Positions 18,045 through 30,239 of a stretch of 64,000 nucleotides of DNA are shown piece by piece. Position 1 is the stretch's first letter. Every line of letters starts with the position of its first letter. The stretch covers positions 1 to 64,000 of the forward strand of contig DITS01000048.1 of NCBI GenBank assembly GCA_002422205.1, written 5' to 3'. The DNA is from Alphaproteobacteria bacterium UBA6178. GTDB taxonomy: Bacteria > Pseudomonadota > Alphaproteobacteria > Rickettsiales > UBA3002. Both the position numbers and the translations under genes were made by a program. Under the pieces are notes generated by a model, which saw nothing but the letters and a program-made list of their open reading frames with translations, had not been told where the DNA came from and made no database searches.

Positions 18045-19954
18045 TATTCAGCGCTCTGACTTTCAAATAATAATTTATCATTGATACTGACATCATATTT
18101 GGTGCGTAAATAGGCCAGCATCAACTGCACAAATTCTTCCGGCAGCATGATCTCCAGCTCGGTTCGCAAAGAGGAAAGGTCTTTATCTGTTGCAGCTTGC
18201 GCCGGATGGATTGCATCGAGAATCCCGATCATATATTCGCCGCTCGGCAGCGGGTAAGCGCCGGTTACACGGCCTTTTTTGAGGCGGAATAATTCGGTGG
18301 TAAATCCACCGGTGAGGATTTTATTTTTAAGCGGGCCTTGATTGATTGTATCATCCATCCGCGTGAGTTTACCGGAGGAGACCGTGTTGATACCATCGGC
18401 TTTCAGCGCAGCATCGGGGCTTTCGGCTTCGCCCAGACGTTTGGCGACCGCCTCGGCTTTTTTCTTGAGCGCGCTGGCGCGTGCCGCTTCCATATAGCTT
18501 TGATAAATCTCTGAGCGCACCGATGCAAACGGCTTCAACTCAGCGGGCGTAATCGCGCTGACCTGCACCAGATAATAATCATTCTCCGATGTTAAGGCGA
18601 GGTTGGAGGTTTGCCCTTCATTTAAACCAAAGCCAAGCTGGAGCATTTCCTGCTGCGTTTTATCGAGCGTGCGCGTGCTGCCATCGGGTAAGGTATTGGT
18701 GGCCGAAATGGGGCCAAGCTGCTGTATGTCCAGCTCGCCCAGACCGACTTGCTGTAAGGCATCCTCAAGGGTTGTACCTGCGGCCAACGCATCTTCGAGC
18801 GCGTTACCCAACTCGTTAATTTTTTCCTCAGTATGCTCTGCACGGTAGGTTTCCTGTAGCTTGCCCTGCACTTCTTCATACGGTGGTGTGCGCGGCTCGA
18901 TCACTTTGTTGACCGCGAAGATATGCCAGCCGAAGCTACTTTCCACCGGCGCGCTGATGCCTTTTTCCGGCAGGGAAAACACGGTGTCTACCACTTCATC
19001 GGGCAGGCTGACACGTGTGACTTCACCCACCGAAGTGGAGCCGCCATTGAGCACGCGTTTATCTTTGGCGGCATCGTGGAAGCTGGTGCCTTCGCTGATC
19101 AGCGCCGCAATTTCACGGGCTTTATCTTCGGATGAAAAGACCAGTTGCGAAATATCGCGTTTTTCTTCTTCGGCAAATTCCTCCTTGCGCTCTTCATACA
19201 GGCTGCGCAGGGCCTCTTCATCTGCTTTCAAATCAAGCAAATCCCAGATTTTGGCGGCATCAAACTGTACCGTGCGCAAGCTACGGCGCTCCGGCTCCAT
19301 ATATTGCTCGCCATTGCGCTCATACAGGGTTTTAAGGTCATCATCCGATGGCTGGGGAATGGCTCCTGCATCGGCTTGCTGCACCAGCACCAGCCGTGCC
19401 TCGCGGCGCTCATTGCGGATTTGATGATAGAGGGTAAGCATATCCTGCGGCGGGGCGATCGATAATTTCAGTGTGTCCTGAATCATCGAGGCGGCCAGCT
19501 CATTGCGCATACGCGCTAAATAGGATTGTTCGGTATGATTATTTTGTTGCAGGGTCAGCAAAAATAAATTGCGGTCAAAGCCGCCGCCTGCCTTTTGAAA
19601 CATCGGATTACGCGCGGTGACTTTTGCCAGCGCATCCTGTGAGAATGAAAGCCCCAATGCTTCGCCCTCTAAGCGCAGCAACTCATCATTGATGAGGTTA
19701 TTCAGCACTTCTGCGCGAAAAGCAGGGTCTGTGGCGACATCGGCAGTGATTTCGGGGTAATTTTGCTCGAGGCGACTGATGAGGGCGTTGAGCTCACTCA
19801 CGGTGATTTTATTGCCTTCTACGGTTGCAACGGCGCTTTGTGAGCCGCCTTGGAAAATATCGCCAATCCCCCATACCGCAAAGCTGAGCATCAAAAAAAC
19901 CAACAAAATTTTGGCAACAATGCCCTGTGACATGGAACGTAAGGATGAAAGCAT
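18044..19954 (-). CDS. ppiD: Membrane-anchored periplasmic peptidyl-prolyl isomerase, PpiD/SurA type
   Basis: A 636-residue chaperone of the PpiD type. One N-terminal membrane anchor (about residues 12-32, AKILLVFLMLSFAVWGIGDI) is followed by a SurA-like N-domain (about 36-160) and a parvulin rotamase domain (about 260-365, with TSFHDAAKD and SSFGWHIFAVNKV). It probably assists folding of proteins leaving the Sec translocon. It is the first gene of the ppiD-trpEGDC unit, a gene order seen in other alphaproteobacteria. It is divergent from tpiA. Confidence 0.92.
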   Translation of the reverse strand: MLSSLRSMSQGIVAKILLVFLMLSFAVWGIGDIFQGGSQSAVATVEGNKITVSELNALISRLEQNYPEITADVATDPAFRAEVLNNLINDELLRLEGEALGLSFSQDALAKVTARNPMFQKAGGGFDRNLFLLTLQQNNHTEQSYLARMRNELAASMIQDTLKLSIAPPQDMLTLYHQIRNERREARLVLVQQADAGAIPQPSDDDLKTLYERNGEQYMEPERRSLRTVQFDAAKIWDLLDLKADEEALRSLYEERKEEFAEEEKRDISQLVFSSEDKAREIAALISEGTSFHDAAKDKRVLNGGSTSVGEVTRVSLPDEVVDTVFSLPEKGISAPVESSFGWHIFAVNKVIEPRTPPYEEVQGKLQETYRAEHTEEKINELGNALEDALAAGTTLEDALQQVGLGELDIQQLGPISATNTLPDGSTRTLDKTQQEMLQLGFGLNEGQTSNLALTSENDYYLVQVSAITPAELKPFASVRSEIYQSYMEAARASALKKKAEAVAKRLGEAESPDAALKADGINTVSSGKLTRMDDTINQGPLKNKILTGGFTTELFRLKKGRVTGAYPLPSGEYMIGILDAIHPAQAATDKDLSSLRTELEIMLPEEFVQLMLAYLRTKYDVSINDKLLFESQSAE

Positions 19955-20086
19955 GGCAGCCCCTTATTAAGAAAGAATGACGTTAAACCCTGCGACTGAT
20001 ACACCAGCGGGCTTAAATGTCAAAATCATTCAGGCTTGTTATTCGCATGCTGGATTCTGATACGAAGCTGTGCTAACCCTCATGCC

Positions 20087-20791
20087 ATGACGCAAACGAC
20101 GATTATCGCCAATTGGAAAATGCACGCACCTGCGCTGCCTGTGTGGACACAGGCGGTGACGGTCGCCTGCACCAACGACGCGGTGGAGGTAGTGCTATGC
20201 CCACCCTTTACCCAGCTTGCCGCCGCGCAAATGGTGCTGACCAACACCCCCATTCAACTCGGCGGGCAGGATTGCCACGGCGAAGATAAAGGGGCTTTTA
20301 CGGGCGAGATATCAGCGGATATGCTGAAACGCTCGGGCTGTGGCTATGTGATTGTGGGCCATTCCGAGCGGCGGCTGTATCACGGCGAAACCAATGCGCA
20401 AATCAAAGCCAAGGCCAGCGCGGCGCTGCGCCACGGGCTGACGCCGATTATCTGCATCGGCGAAAGCGAGGCGGAATATAAGGATAAACGTACCCAAGCC
20501 GTTTTGGCGCGCCAGCTCGATGAATCGGTGCCAGAAGGTGATATCATCATCGCCTATGAGCCGGTTTGGGCTATCGGCTCGGGGCATACACCCTGCCCTG
20601 ATGAGGTGGGCGCGATCCATGCGGGGATTAAAAAACGGCTTCACAAGCCTGCACCGGTGGTGTATGGAGGCTCGGTTAAACCGGATAATGCGCGCGATTT
20701 CCTGTCAGTAGACGGGGTTGACGGGTTGCTGGTGGGGGGCGCAAGCCTTGACGGAATAAGCTTCGCGCAGATTGTTGCGGCGGCTTCTTGA
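20087..20791 (+). CDS. tpiA: Triosephosphate isomerase
   Basis: Interconverts dihydroxyacetone phosphate and glyceraldehyde 3-phosphate. The ATG at 20087 gives MTQTTIIANWKMH, with the catalytic lysine, followed by VGHSERR (catalytic His), AYEPVWAIGSG (catalytic Glu and loop 6) and VYGGSVKP. At 234 residues it is somewhat shorter than the usual ~250; the shortfall seems to be in the N-terminal half between the first strands. An upstream extension to 20036 is open but has no homology-like features. Confidence 0.95.
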   Translation: MTQTTIIANWKMHAPALPVWTQAVTVACTNDAVEVVLCPPFTQLAAAQMVLTNTPIQLGGQDCHGEDKGAFTGEISADMLKRSGCGYVIVGHSERRLYHGETNAQIKAKASAALRHGLTPIICIGESEAEYKDKRTQAVLARQLDESVPEGDIIIAYEPVWAIGSGHTPCPDEVGAIHAGIKKRLHKPAPVVYGGSVKPDNARDFLSVDGVDGLLVGGASLDGISFAQIVAAAS

Positions 20792-20844
20792 GCTGTCTAC
20801 CCGTTTTTGCGGGAATGACAGCGCTAAAACGAAAGAAAGAATAA

Positions 20845-21279
20845 ATGGAACAGGTATTTTTAATTATCCATGTGTTCATTGCCGTTGCATTGATCGGTAT
20901 TGTGCTGATTCAGCGCAGCGATTCCGACGGGTTTGGCCTTGGCAGCGGTTCGGGCTCTAACTTTCTCTCTGGCCGCCAGACTGCCAACCTGATGACCCGG
21001 GCCACAGCCATTTTGGCCACGTTATTTATTCTTAATAGCTTGTTTTTATCGATCATGGCCGCAAACCGCGCCAATATATCGTTGGTCGATCAGATCGAAG
21101 CTGCAGGAGCGCTGAGCCCCGTGAAACAGGCGGTAGAAGAAAAAACCATTGAACCCGATGGCCCTGCCGTGGAACCTGCTGGCTCACCCGATGCTGCGCC
21201 CGCTGAAGGTGCTGCGACTGAGCCCGCGGCAGAAGTACCGGCAGAGGCAGAAGCACCAGCCGTACCGGTGGCCGAATAA
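20845..21279 (+). CDS. secG: Preprotein translocase subunit SecG
   Basis: Small subunit of the SecYEG channel. Two membrane helices (about 4-22 and 52-72) flank the conserved cytoplasmic loop with LIQRSDSDGFGLGSGSG. The C-terminal ~65 residues are a low-complexity Pro/Ala/Glu tail, as often seen in alphaproteobacteria. It stands between tpiA and pyrG, a conserved order. A single ACCCGTTTTTGCGGGAATGAC repeat half lies in the 53-base gap after tpiA. Confidence 0.93.
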   Translation: MEQVFLIIHVFIAVALIGIVLIQRSDSDGFGLGSGSGSNFLSGRQTANLMTRATAILATLFILNSLFLSIMAANRANISLVDQIEAAGALSPVKQAVEEKTIEPDGPAVEPAGSPDAAPAEGAATEPAAEVPAEAEAPAVPVAE

Positions 21280-21334
21280 TAAAAACGATCAAAGCCAATT
21301 ATGCGCTAGCCAAGCCAGAATAACTGTGGTTTAA

Positions 21335-23472
<2,138 letters not shown>

Positions 23473-23569
23473 GACATGGCCTCCTTATCAAGCGTGATGC
23501 TATGAATTAAGCAAAAATGATGCCAAAACTCAGCGTGACAAATCATCGGATTTCGCTTACATAATCGGC

Positions 23570-24403
23570 ATGCAAAAACGCGTATCCATTCAAAATATTA
23601 CTCTGGCCAATGACAAACCCTTTGTGCTGATTGCAGGCCCATGCCAGATGGAATCACGCGAGCATGCGTTTGATATGTGTGGCAAGCTGGTCGAAATCAC
23701 GCAAAAACTGGGCATTCCTTTTATTTACAAATCGAGCTTTGATAAGGCCAACCGCACTAGCCTGAAGGGCAAGCGCGGCATGGGGCTGGAAAAATCGCTG
23801 GACGTGTTTGCCGATTTAAAAAAGGAATTCGGCGTGCCGATGCTGACCGACATTCATGAGCGCGAGCAATGTGCACAAGTCGCGAGCGTGGTGGATGTGC
23901 TGCAAATACCGGCATTTTTATGCCGCCAAACCGATTTGCTGATAGCCGCTGCCGAAACGGGCGCGGTGGTGAATATCAAAAAAGGGCAGTTTTTAGCGCC
24001 GTGGGACATGACTAATGTAGCCGCCAAAGTGGCTGAGTCGGGTAATGAGCGCATTGCACTGACCGAGCGTGGCGCCAGCTTTGGCTATAATACACTGGTG
24101 GTGGATATGCGCAGCCTCGTGATTATGAACCAGCAAACCGGTTATCCGGTGATTATGGACGCCACTCACGCCGTGCAACAGCCCGGCGGGCAGGGCACAT
24201 CGAGCGGCGGCCAGCGCGAATTTGCGCCGGTCATAGCTCGCGCGGCGATTGCAGTAGGCGTGGCCGGATTATTCATGGAAACGCATCAAGACCCGGATAA
24301 CGCGCCCTCCGACGGCCCAAATATGATTCCGCTGCATGAAATGGAAAGCCTGCTTGAGCGGCTGAAAGCGTTGGATGCGTTGATTAAAACACAGGCTTCA
24401 TAA
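23570..24403 (+). CDS. kdsA: 3-deoxy-8-phosphooctulonate synthase
   Basis: Condenses arabinose 5-phosphate and phosphoenolpyruvate to KDO 8-phosphate for lipopolysaccharide core synthesis, so the cell should carry LPS. Motifs: [14 protein letters not shown], the segment [44 protein letters not shown] and [12 protein letters not shown]. Length 277 is normal. It keeps the conserved pyrG-kdsA-eno order. Confidence 0.97.
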   Translation: MQKRVSIQNITLANDKPFVLIAGPCQMESREHAFDMCGKLVEITQKLGIPFIYKSSFDKANRTSLKGKRGMGLEKSLDVFADLKKEFGVPMLTDIHEREQCAQVASVVDVLQIPAFLCRQTDLLIAAAETGAVVNIKKGQFLAPWDMTNVAAKVAESGNERIALTERGASFGYNTLVVDMRSLVIMNQQTGYPVIMDATHAVQQPGGQGTSSGGQREFAPVIARAAIAVGVAGLFMETHQDPDNAPSDGPNMIPLHEMESLLERLKALDALIKTQAS

Positions 24404-24657
24404 GCTTATAGCCTCTAGACGCAATCATGATGTTTGTTTTTCAATCCACATCATGCTTTCATGATCTGTCACATGTTAAGCCTTTAAACGCAATGGGCAC
24501 AGTCTTCTTTATTTCGTCTCAGAAACGTCATCAGATTGTCATGGAAGAGCATTAAGACAGACTTTTCACAAAGTGAGGACAGTATGAGTCCGGCTCTTAT
24601 AAGGTCATAGATTAAGATGGCAAAATATTTTGATCCTGCCAAAATTCGTAGCGATAA

Positions 24658-25056
24658 TTGCAAGGGCTATATCCATTTTATCATATCCAAGCTGACTTAC
24701 CGCTGACTCCGCCTAATGAAACGATTGCCAATGAGACCATTTACGCGTTGGAAGCGTTACGCAAGCAGCATGATGAGCTATATGAACAACAATTTAAGGT
24801 GCTGGATGATTTGGCCGAAAAGGGCTGGAAGGTAGCGCAAACCGCCGCTAAGGACGGTAAAGAGGGACAGATAGCGTTTAGTCATCCCAATGGCGGGGCT
24901 TTCACGCTACCACTTTTAGGCGATTTGCAAATGTTTGACATGGAAGCGGCGCTCGAGCAGGCGAAGCTGCAAGCTGCTCCTGAAATGCAAGTGCGGGCTG
25001 GTGGCGGAGCAACACCTGTTAAGCAACTGGCAAAGCAACGCCATAATTCCCATTGA
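24658..25056 (+). CDS. Hypothetical protein, possibly frameshifted at its N-terminus
   Basis: Unrecognised. The open frame begins with a TTG placed directly after an in-frame TAA, with no ribosome site, and the encoded 132 residues contain a helical stretch (about 25-55) and a Gly/Ala-rich tail. In another frame an ATG at 24617 opens MAKYFDPAKIRSDNCKGYIH and stops after 29 codons, overlapping the first residues here. The simplest reading is one gene of about 145 residues with a frameshift near 24660-24690, either real or a sequencing error. It lies between kdsA and eno; the 254 bases before it hold no other gene. Confidence 0.5.
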   Translation: MQGLYPFYHIQADLPLTPPNETIANETIYALEALRKQHDELYEQQFKVLDDLAEKGWKVAQTAAKDGKEGQIAFSHPNGGAFTLPLLGDLQMFDMEAALEQAKLQAAPEMQVRAGGGATPVKQLAKQRHNSH

Positions 25057-25078
25057 TTGCTGACGCATAATCTCCTAG

Positions 25079-26377
<1,299 letters not shown>

Positions 26378-26440
26378 GCATCTCGGTGTTGTTGCAATAA
26401 AGCAATACCGATGAAATTTATAAGCATTTGCTGTCCTGCA

Positions 26441-26468
26441 GGGGACAAAAGGCGCGGCTTTTGCCCCT
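26441..26468. other. Hairpin in the eno-ftsB spacer
   Basis: GGGG-A-CAAAAG pairs with CTTTTG-CCCC around a GCGCGG loop. No T-run follows, so it is not a classical terminator on the plus strand. It may stabilise or attenuate the eno transcript. A weaker stem (CGGTGTTG / CAATACCG) stands just before it, directly after the eno stop. Confidence 0.45.
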
Positions 26469-26559
26469 TAGCCGGTTGCGAATCCTCAAAAAATGCGTAT
26501 AATATCACAAAACAATAATAAATTCAGGCGAGCGACATAACCTCTCATCATGAGTCGCC

Positions 26560-26907
26560 ATGACCCGTCGCGTTACCGTTACTCCAAAAGCAGGACAGGC
26601 CGCTAAAGTCGCGCCGCGCCGGACGCCGCGTGTCTTTTTGCGCCCGCTTTTATTCATGCTGGGATTTTTGTATTTGGGTTTTCATGCCATGCATGGCGAG
26701 CGCGGGCTGTATGCGTGGCTGCGCGATACGCGCATGCTGGAGAATATCACCCAAGAGCTGGCAACCACCCGCACGCAGCGTGAATCGCTGGAGCTAAAAG
26801 TATCGCATTTGCGCGATGATTCACTGGACCTTGATTTGCTCGATGAACAGGTGCGCCGCATGCTCGGCGGGGTGAATGAAGGCGAAGTGGTGGTGCTGAT
26901 AAAATAG
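26560..26907 (+). CDS. ftsB: Septum formation initiator family protein (FtsB/DivIC-like)
   Basis: A 115-residue bitopic membrane protein: basic cytoplasmic N-terminus (about 1-28), one membrane helix (about 29-46), then a periplasmic coiled coil (TQELATTRTQRESLELKVSH) and a short C-terminal part with DEQVRRMLGGVNEGE. This is the FtsB/DivIC architecture, and the eno-ftsB order is widely conserved, followed by pdhA in alphaproteobacteria. Expected role: linking FtsQ and FtsL in the divisome. Confidence 0.88.
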   Translation: MTRRVTVTPKAGQAAKVAPRRTPRVFLRPLLFMLGFLYLGFHAMHGERGLYAWLRDTRMLENITQELATTRTQRESLELKVSHLRDDSLDLDLLDEQVRRMLGGVNEGEVVVLIK

Positions 26908-26937
26908 CATGTTATGCGCAAGGCCCCGATTCCTTTT

Positions 26938-27060
26938 TGTGCGCTGCAACATAAGCGGGCTGCGGCTTTGCGCGATTTTTACTTGAGTTAAATCGTGAGT
27001 ATTGTAGAACAGCGGCTTGTCATCCAAACAGCATTTATTGTGCGCCGCAACATAATCGGG
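26938..27060 (+). promoter_or_regulatory. Pair of 22-base direct repeats upstream of pdhA
   Basis: Two copies (26938-26959 and 27039-27060) share 20 of 22 bases, with the core GCAACATAA and flanks TGTGCGC and CGGG. They are 101 bases apart start to start, and the second ends 7 bases before the pdhA ATG, overlapping its ribosome site. Each contains an imperfect TGC/GCA dyad. This fits a regulator-binding pair controlling the pdh operon; the regulator is unknown. Confidence 0.5.
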
Positions 27061-27067
27061 AGATACT

Positions 27068-28090
27068 ATGGCGAAAGCAGCGACGAAAAGTAAAGACACC
27101 GTGGTCAATATTAAAGACAAAAAAACGGCAACATTAGACAAGCCAAAGCTGTTAGCGATGTATGAGCGCATGCTTAAAATCCGCCGCTTCGAGGAAAAGG
27201 CCGGCCAGCTTTACGGCATGGGATTGATCGGTGGATTCTGCCATTTATATATCGGTCAGGAAGCGGTGGTAACGGGCCTGCAGGCTGCCAGCGAGGAAGG
27301 CGATAGCGTGATCACCACCTACCGCGACCATGGCCACATGATCGCCTGCGACATTGACCCCAAAATTATCATGGCCGAGCTGACGGGCCGCGCGACCGGC
27401 ATTTCACAGGGCAAGGGCGGCTCGATGCACATGTTCTCCGTTGAGCGTCATTTTTATGGTGGCCATGGGATTGTGGGCGCCAGCGTGCCGTTGGGCGCAG
27501 GGCTCGCATTTGCCCATAAATATAACAAAGATGGCAAACTGAATTTCTGTTATTACGGCGACGGCGCAGCCAATCAGGGGCAAGTGTATGAGGCCTATAA
27601 TATGGCGGCGCTGTGGAAACTGCCAATTATTTTTGTAATCGAAAATAACGAATATGCGATGGGCACGAGCGTCAAGCGCTCGCACTCCTCCAGCGAATTA
27701 TACAAGCATGGCGAGCCTTTCGGCATTCGCGGTATGCAGGTTAATGGGATGGACGTGACCGAAGTATACAAAGCAGGTGTGGAGGCGTGTGACTATGTGC
27801 GCTCCGGTAAAGGCCCGATGTTGCTGGAAATTAAAACCTATCGCTATCGCGGCCACTCGATGTCTGACCCGGCCAAATACCGCACCAAGGAAGAGGTCGA
27901 GAGCTACAAAACCGGTAATGATTGCATCAATAATCTAAGCATGCTTTTGCAAAAAGAGCATAAGGTAACAGAAGATGAGTTGAAGGCGATCGACAAGAAA
28001 ATCAAAGATATCGTCAACGCCGCCGCCGAATTCGCCAAGGATTCACCCGAGCCGGATGCAACGGAGCTGTGGACGGATATTACGGTTTAG
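27068..28090 (+). CDS. pdhA: Pyruvate dehydrogenase E1 component, alpha subunit
   Basis: Thiamine-diphosphate-binding subunit of the heterotetrameric E1 that decarboxylates pyruvate and passes the acetyl group to the E2 lipoate. The ThDP motif runs GDGAANQGQVYEAYNMAALW to IENN, and YRYRGHSMSDPAKYRTKEE is the conserved phosphorylation-loop-type segment near the C-terminus. Length 340 is typical. It opens pdhA-(S23/IVP gene)-pdhB-RDD-SIMPL-pdhC-lpd. The stop codon (GTTTAG) runs straight into the left heptamer array. Confidence 0.97.
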   Translation: MAKAATKSKDTVVNIKDKKTATLDKPKLLAMYERMLKIRRFEEKAGQLYGMGLIGGFCHLYIGQEAVVTGLQAASEEGDSVITTYRDHGHMIACDIDPKIIMAELTGRATGISQGKGGSMHMFSVERHFYGGHGIVGASVPLGAGLAFAHKYNKDGKLNFCYYGDGAANQGQVYEAYNMAALWKLPIIFVIENNEYAMGTSVKRSHSSSELYKHGEPFGIRGMQVNGMDVTEVYKAGVEACDYVRSGKGPMLLEIKTYRYRGHSMSDPAKYRTKEEVESYKTGNDCINNLSMLLQKEHKVTEDELKAIDKKIKDIVNAAAEFAKDSPEPDATELWTDITV

Positions 28091-28121
28091 CAGTTAGGTT
28101 TTAGCAGTTAGGTTTTAGCAA
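28091..28121 (+). repeat. Left heptamer array flanking the four-helix-bundle gene
   Basis: Two exact 14-base units CAGTTAGGTTTTAG (28091-28104 and 28105-28118) followed by CAA and the ATG of the next gene. The reverse complement pairs with the right array at 28491: 12 matched bases (GCTAAAACCTAA), a 3-base mismatch, then 11 matched bases. The array fills the whole spacer between the pdhA stop and the next start. Confidence 0.93.
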
Positions 28122-28502
28122 ATGGTACAATCGTACAGAGATTTGAAGGTGTGGCAGAAGGCGATGGATCTAGCAGATCAATCCTTTGCGCTTACGGCAC
28201 AATTTCCCGAAGCACAACGCTACGTGCTGGTATCACAGATTCAACGCTCGGCAATTTCGGTTTCCTCTAACATAGCAGAAGGTCGGTCGCGCCACTCTGA
28301 GAAGGATTTTGTCTACCACTTGAATATCGCCAGAGGCTCCATTGCTGAATTGGAAACACAAATGATGTTATCTGCCAAACCCGGATATATATCAGAAGCA
28401 GAGCTGCATACATTGCTTGAGTTGTCAGAAGAGATTACAAAAATGCTTCACGGACTAAAAGGAAGCCTTGCTCAAAATAATATAAAGTTGGCTAAAACCT
28501 AA
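28122..28502 (+). CDS. Four-helix-bundle protein, S23 / 23S rRNA intervening-sequence protein family
   Basis: A 126-residue protein of the IVP/S23 family, recognised by YRDLKVWQKAMDLADQSF at the N-terminus, RSAISVSSNIAEGRSRHSEKDFVYHLNIARGS in the middle and a final long helix with LSEEITKMLHGL. Relatives are encoded in intervening sequences of bacterial 23S rRNA genes and, as bAvd, beside diversity-generating retroelements; many are free-standing and of unknown function. This one splits pdhA from pdhB and is enclosed by inverted heptamer arrays. Its last codons and stop (GCT AAA ACC TAA) are themselves repeat sequence. No ribosome site precedes the ATG. It looks inserted rather than part of pyruvate metabolism. 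Confidence 0.93.
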   Translation: MVQSYRDLKVWQKAMDLADQSFALTAQFPEAQRYVLVSQIQRSAISVSSNIAEGRSRHSEKDFVYHLNIARGSIAELETQMMLSAKPGYISEAELHTLLELSEEITKMLHGLKGSLAQNNIKLAKT

Positions 28503-28535
28503 AACCTAAAACCTAAAACCTAAGGACTAAAACCT
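28491..28535 (+). repeat. Right heptamer array between the four-helix-bundle gene and pdhB
   Basis: GCTAAAACC followed by CTAAAAC-type 7-base units (about four), then CTAAGGACTAAAACCT up to the pdhB ATG. It is the inverted counterpart of the left array at 28091. The first unit encodes the last three residues and the stop of the four-helix-bundle gene, and AAGGA within the array is the only plausible ribosome site for pdhB. Confidence 0.93.
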
Positions 28536-29531
28536 ATGACAGAAACAACAATCCGAGTAGCACTGCGTGATGCGATGGCGGAAGAAATGCGCCGCGATAA
28601 AGACGTGTTTGTGATGGGCGAAGAAGTCGCTGAATATCAGGGTGCGTATAAGGTGACCGAAGGGCTGCTGCAGGAGTTTGGTGCTGATCGCGTGATTGAT
28701 ACACCCATTACCGAGCATGGCTTTGCAGGGCTGGCCGTGGGCGCGGCGATGAAAGGCCTCAAGCCCGTGGTTGAATTTATGACATGGAATTTCGCCATGC
28801 AGGCCATTGACCAGATCATCAATTCCGCTGCCAAAACCAACTATATGTCGGGCGGACAAATCCGCTGCCCGATTGTGTTTCGTGGGCCCAATGGCGCGGC
28901 ATCACGCGTGGGCGCGCAGCACAGCCAGTGCTATGCCAGCTGGTACGCGCATATTCCGGGCTTGAAAGTGATCGCGCCGTATGACGCGGCGGATGCGAAA
29001 GGCCTGCTCAAAGCGGCAATCCGCGATCCGAATCCGGTGGTGTTTTTGGAAAATGAAATCACCTATGGCTGGAGCTTTGATGTGCCTGACGGCGATGATC
29101 ATATCGTGCCGATTGGCAAAGCCGCGATTAAACGCGCCGGTACCGATGTGACGATTGTGGCATTCTCTATTTGCGTGAAATATGCGCTCGATGCAGCGGA
29201 AGCACTGGCCAAAAAAGGCATTAGCGCCGAGGTGATTGATTTGCGCACGATTCGCCCGCTTGATAAACAGGCGATTATTGATTCGGTGCGTAAAACCCAT
29301 CGCCTGATCTCCGTCGAAGAAGGCTGGCCGGTGGCGGGCATCGGGTCTGAAATCGCGGCGATAGCCATGGAAGATTGCTTCGATGATCTGGATGCGCCGA
29401 TGGTGCGCGTGACCGGCAAAGACGTGCCGTTACCTTATGCTGCGAATCTGGAAAAGATGGCGCTGCCATCGGTGGATGATGTAGTCGCGGCTGCGATGGA
29501 TGTGTGTTATCCCGCAGGTAAAGCAGCGTAA
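28536..29531 (+). CDS. pdhB: Pyruvate dehydrogenase E1 component, beta subunit
   Basis: Transketolase-fold partner of PdhA. Motifs: [18 protein letters not shown] opening ([15 protein letters not shown]), [34 protein letters not shown] and the C-terminal transketolase domain with LRTIRPLD and [12 protein letters not shown]. At 331 residues it lacks the N-terminal lipoyl domain present in PdhB of many alphaproteobacteria. The gene begins directly at the end of a CCTAAAA heptamer array, which must supply its translation signals. Confidence 0.97.
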   Translation: MTETTIRVALRDAMAEEMRRDKDVFVMGEEVAEYQGAYKVTEGLLQEFGADRVIDTPITEHGFAGLAVGAAMKGLKPVVEFMTWNFAMQAIDQIINSAAKTNYMSGGQIRCPIVFRGPNGAASRVGAQHSQCYASWYAHIPGLKVIAPYDAADAKGLLKAAIRDPNPVVFLENEITYGWSFDVPDGDDHIVPIGKAAIKRAGTDVTIVAFSICVKYALDAAEALAKKGISAEVIDLRTIRPLDKQAIIDSVRKTHRLISVEEGWPVAGIGSEIAAIAMEDCFDDLDAPMVRVTGKDVPLPYAANLEKMALPSVDDVVAAAMDVCYPAGKAA

Positions 29532-29540
29532 GGGGTGGCC

Positions 29541-30239
29541 ATGCACTATGCAGGCTTTTGGTCTAGAACACTGGCAGCCATCATCGATGTGGTAATCCTC
29601 TCGTTGGTGACCGGTTTTATAGTGCAGGGAATGGCTATGGTGCTGATGCCAGGCACCGATCTGGAAGCGCTACTTACGCAAGCGCAAGGCGCTAAAGACC
29701 AGCAGGATATTTCGGGCCTGTTGAATGAGTATAACGCAACCGGCGGCGATACACAGGGGCAAGACCCCGGCTTTGCGGCACTGACCAAACTATCCGAGCA
29801 AATCAATACGCTGACCGCGCAAATGCAATCGCAGGAGCTAACACCCGAGCAAATGCAACAGCTGCTGAGCGATGGCACGCAGCAGCATCAAAGCGCGCAG
29901 GAACAATATGGGCAATTGCTTGAGATTTTTGCGATATTGGTGATGATGTTGATTGCAGTGCTGATATTTGTGGCGCTTTATGAAACACTCGCTACCGCCT
30001 CGCGCTTACGCGGCACGCCCGGCAAATGGGTGCTCGGTCTGGTGGTAATTGATGAGCAGGGGCGGCAGTTATCTTTCAGTCAGTCGCTGGCGCGCCACGG
30101 CGCGAAAGGCGTCTCGGCGGTGCTGTTGATGATAGGATTTATCATGGTCGCCTTTGACACACGCAAACAAGGGCTGCATGATAAAATGTGTAAAACGCTG
30201 GTGGTCACACGCCGCAGCATCGAAGGAGTGAGCGCATGA
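29541..30239 (+). CDS. RDD family membrane protein
   Basis: A 232-residue membrane protein. The N-terminal YAGFWSRTLAAIIDVVILSLV matches the RDD family opening (Arg and two Asp), and the C-terminal RGTPGKWVLGLVVIDEQG and DTRKQGLHDKMCKTLVV are the matching later motifs. Between helices 1 and 2 is an unusually long Gln-rich loop (about residues 48-130), probably a coiled coil. The ATG at 29541 follows AAGGGG; an in-frame GTG at 29535 is less likely. It lies 9 bases after pdhB and overlaps the next gene by 4 bases, so it is part of the pdh operon. Function unknown. Confidence 0.85.
   Translation: MHYAGFWSRTLAAIIDVVILSLVTGFIVQGMAMVLMPGTDLEALLTQAQGAKDQQDISGLLNEYNATGGDTQGQDPGFAALTKLSEQINTLTAQMQSQELTPEQMQQLLSDGTQQHQSAQEQYGQLLEIFAILVMMLIAVLIFVALYETLATASRLRGTPGKWVLGLVVIDEQGRQLSFSQSLARHGAKGVSAVLLMIGFIMVAFDTRKQGLHDKMCKTLVVTRRSIEGVSA

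Noticed and set aside
28091..28535. CRISPR-like or telomere-like repeats around the S23-family gene
   Set aside because: Units are 7 or 14 bases with no spacers, so it is not CRISPR; the likeness to plant-type telomere repeats is only a base-composition coincidence on a bacterial chromosome.
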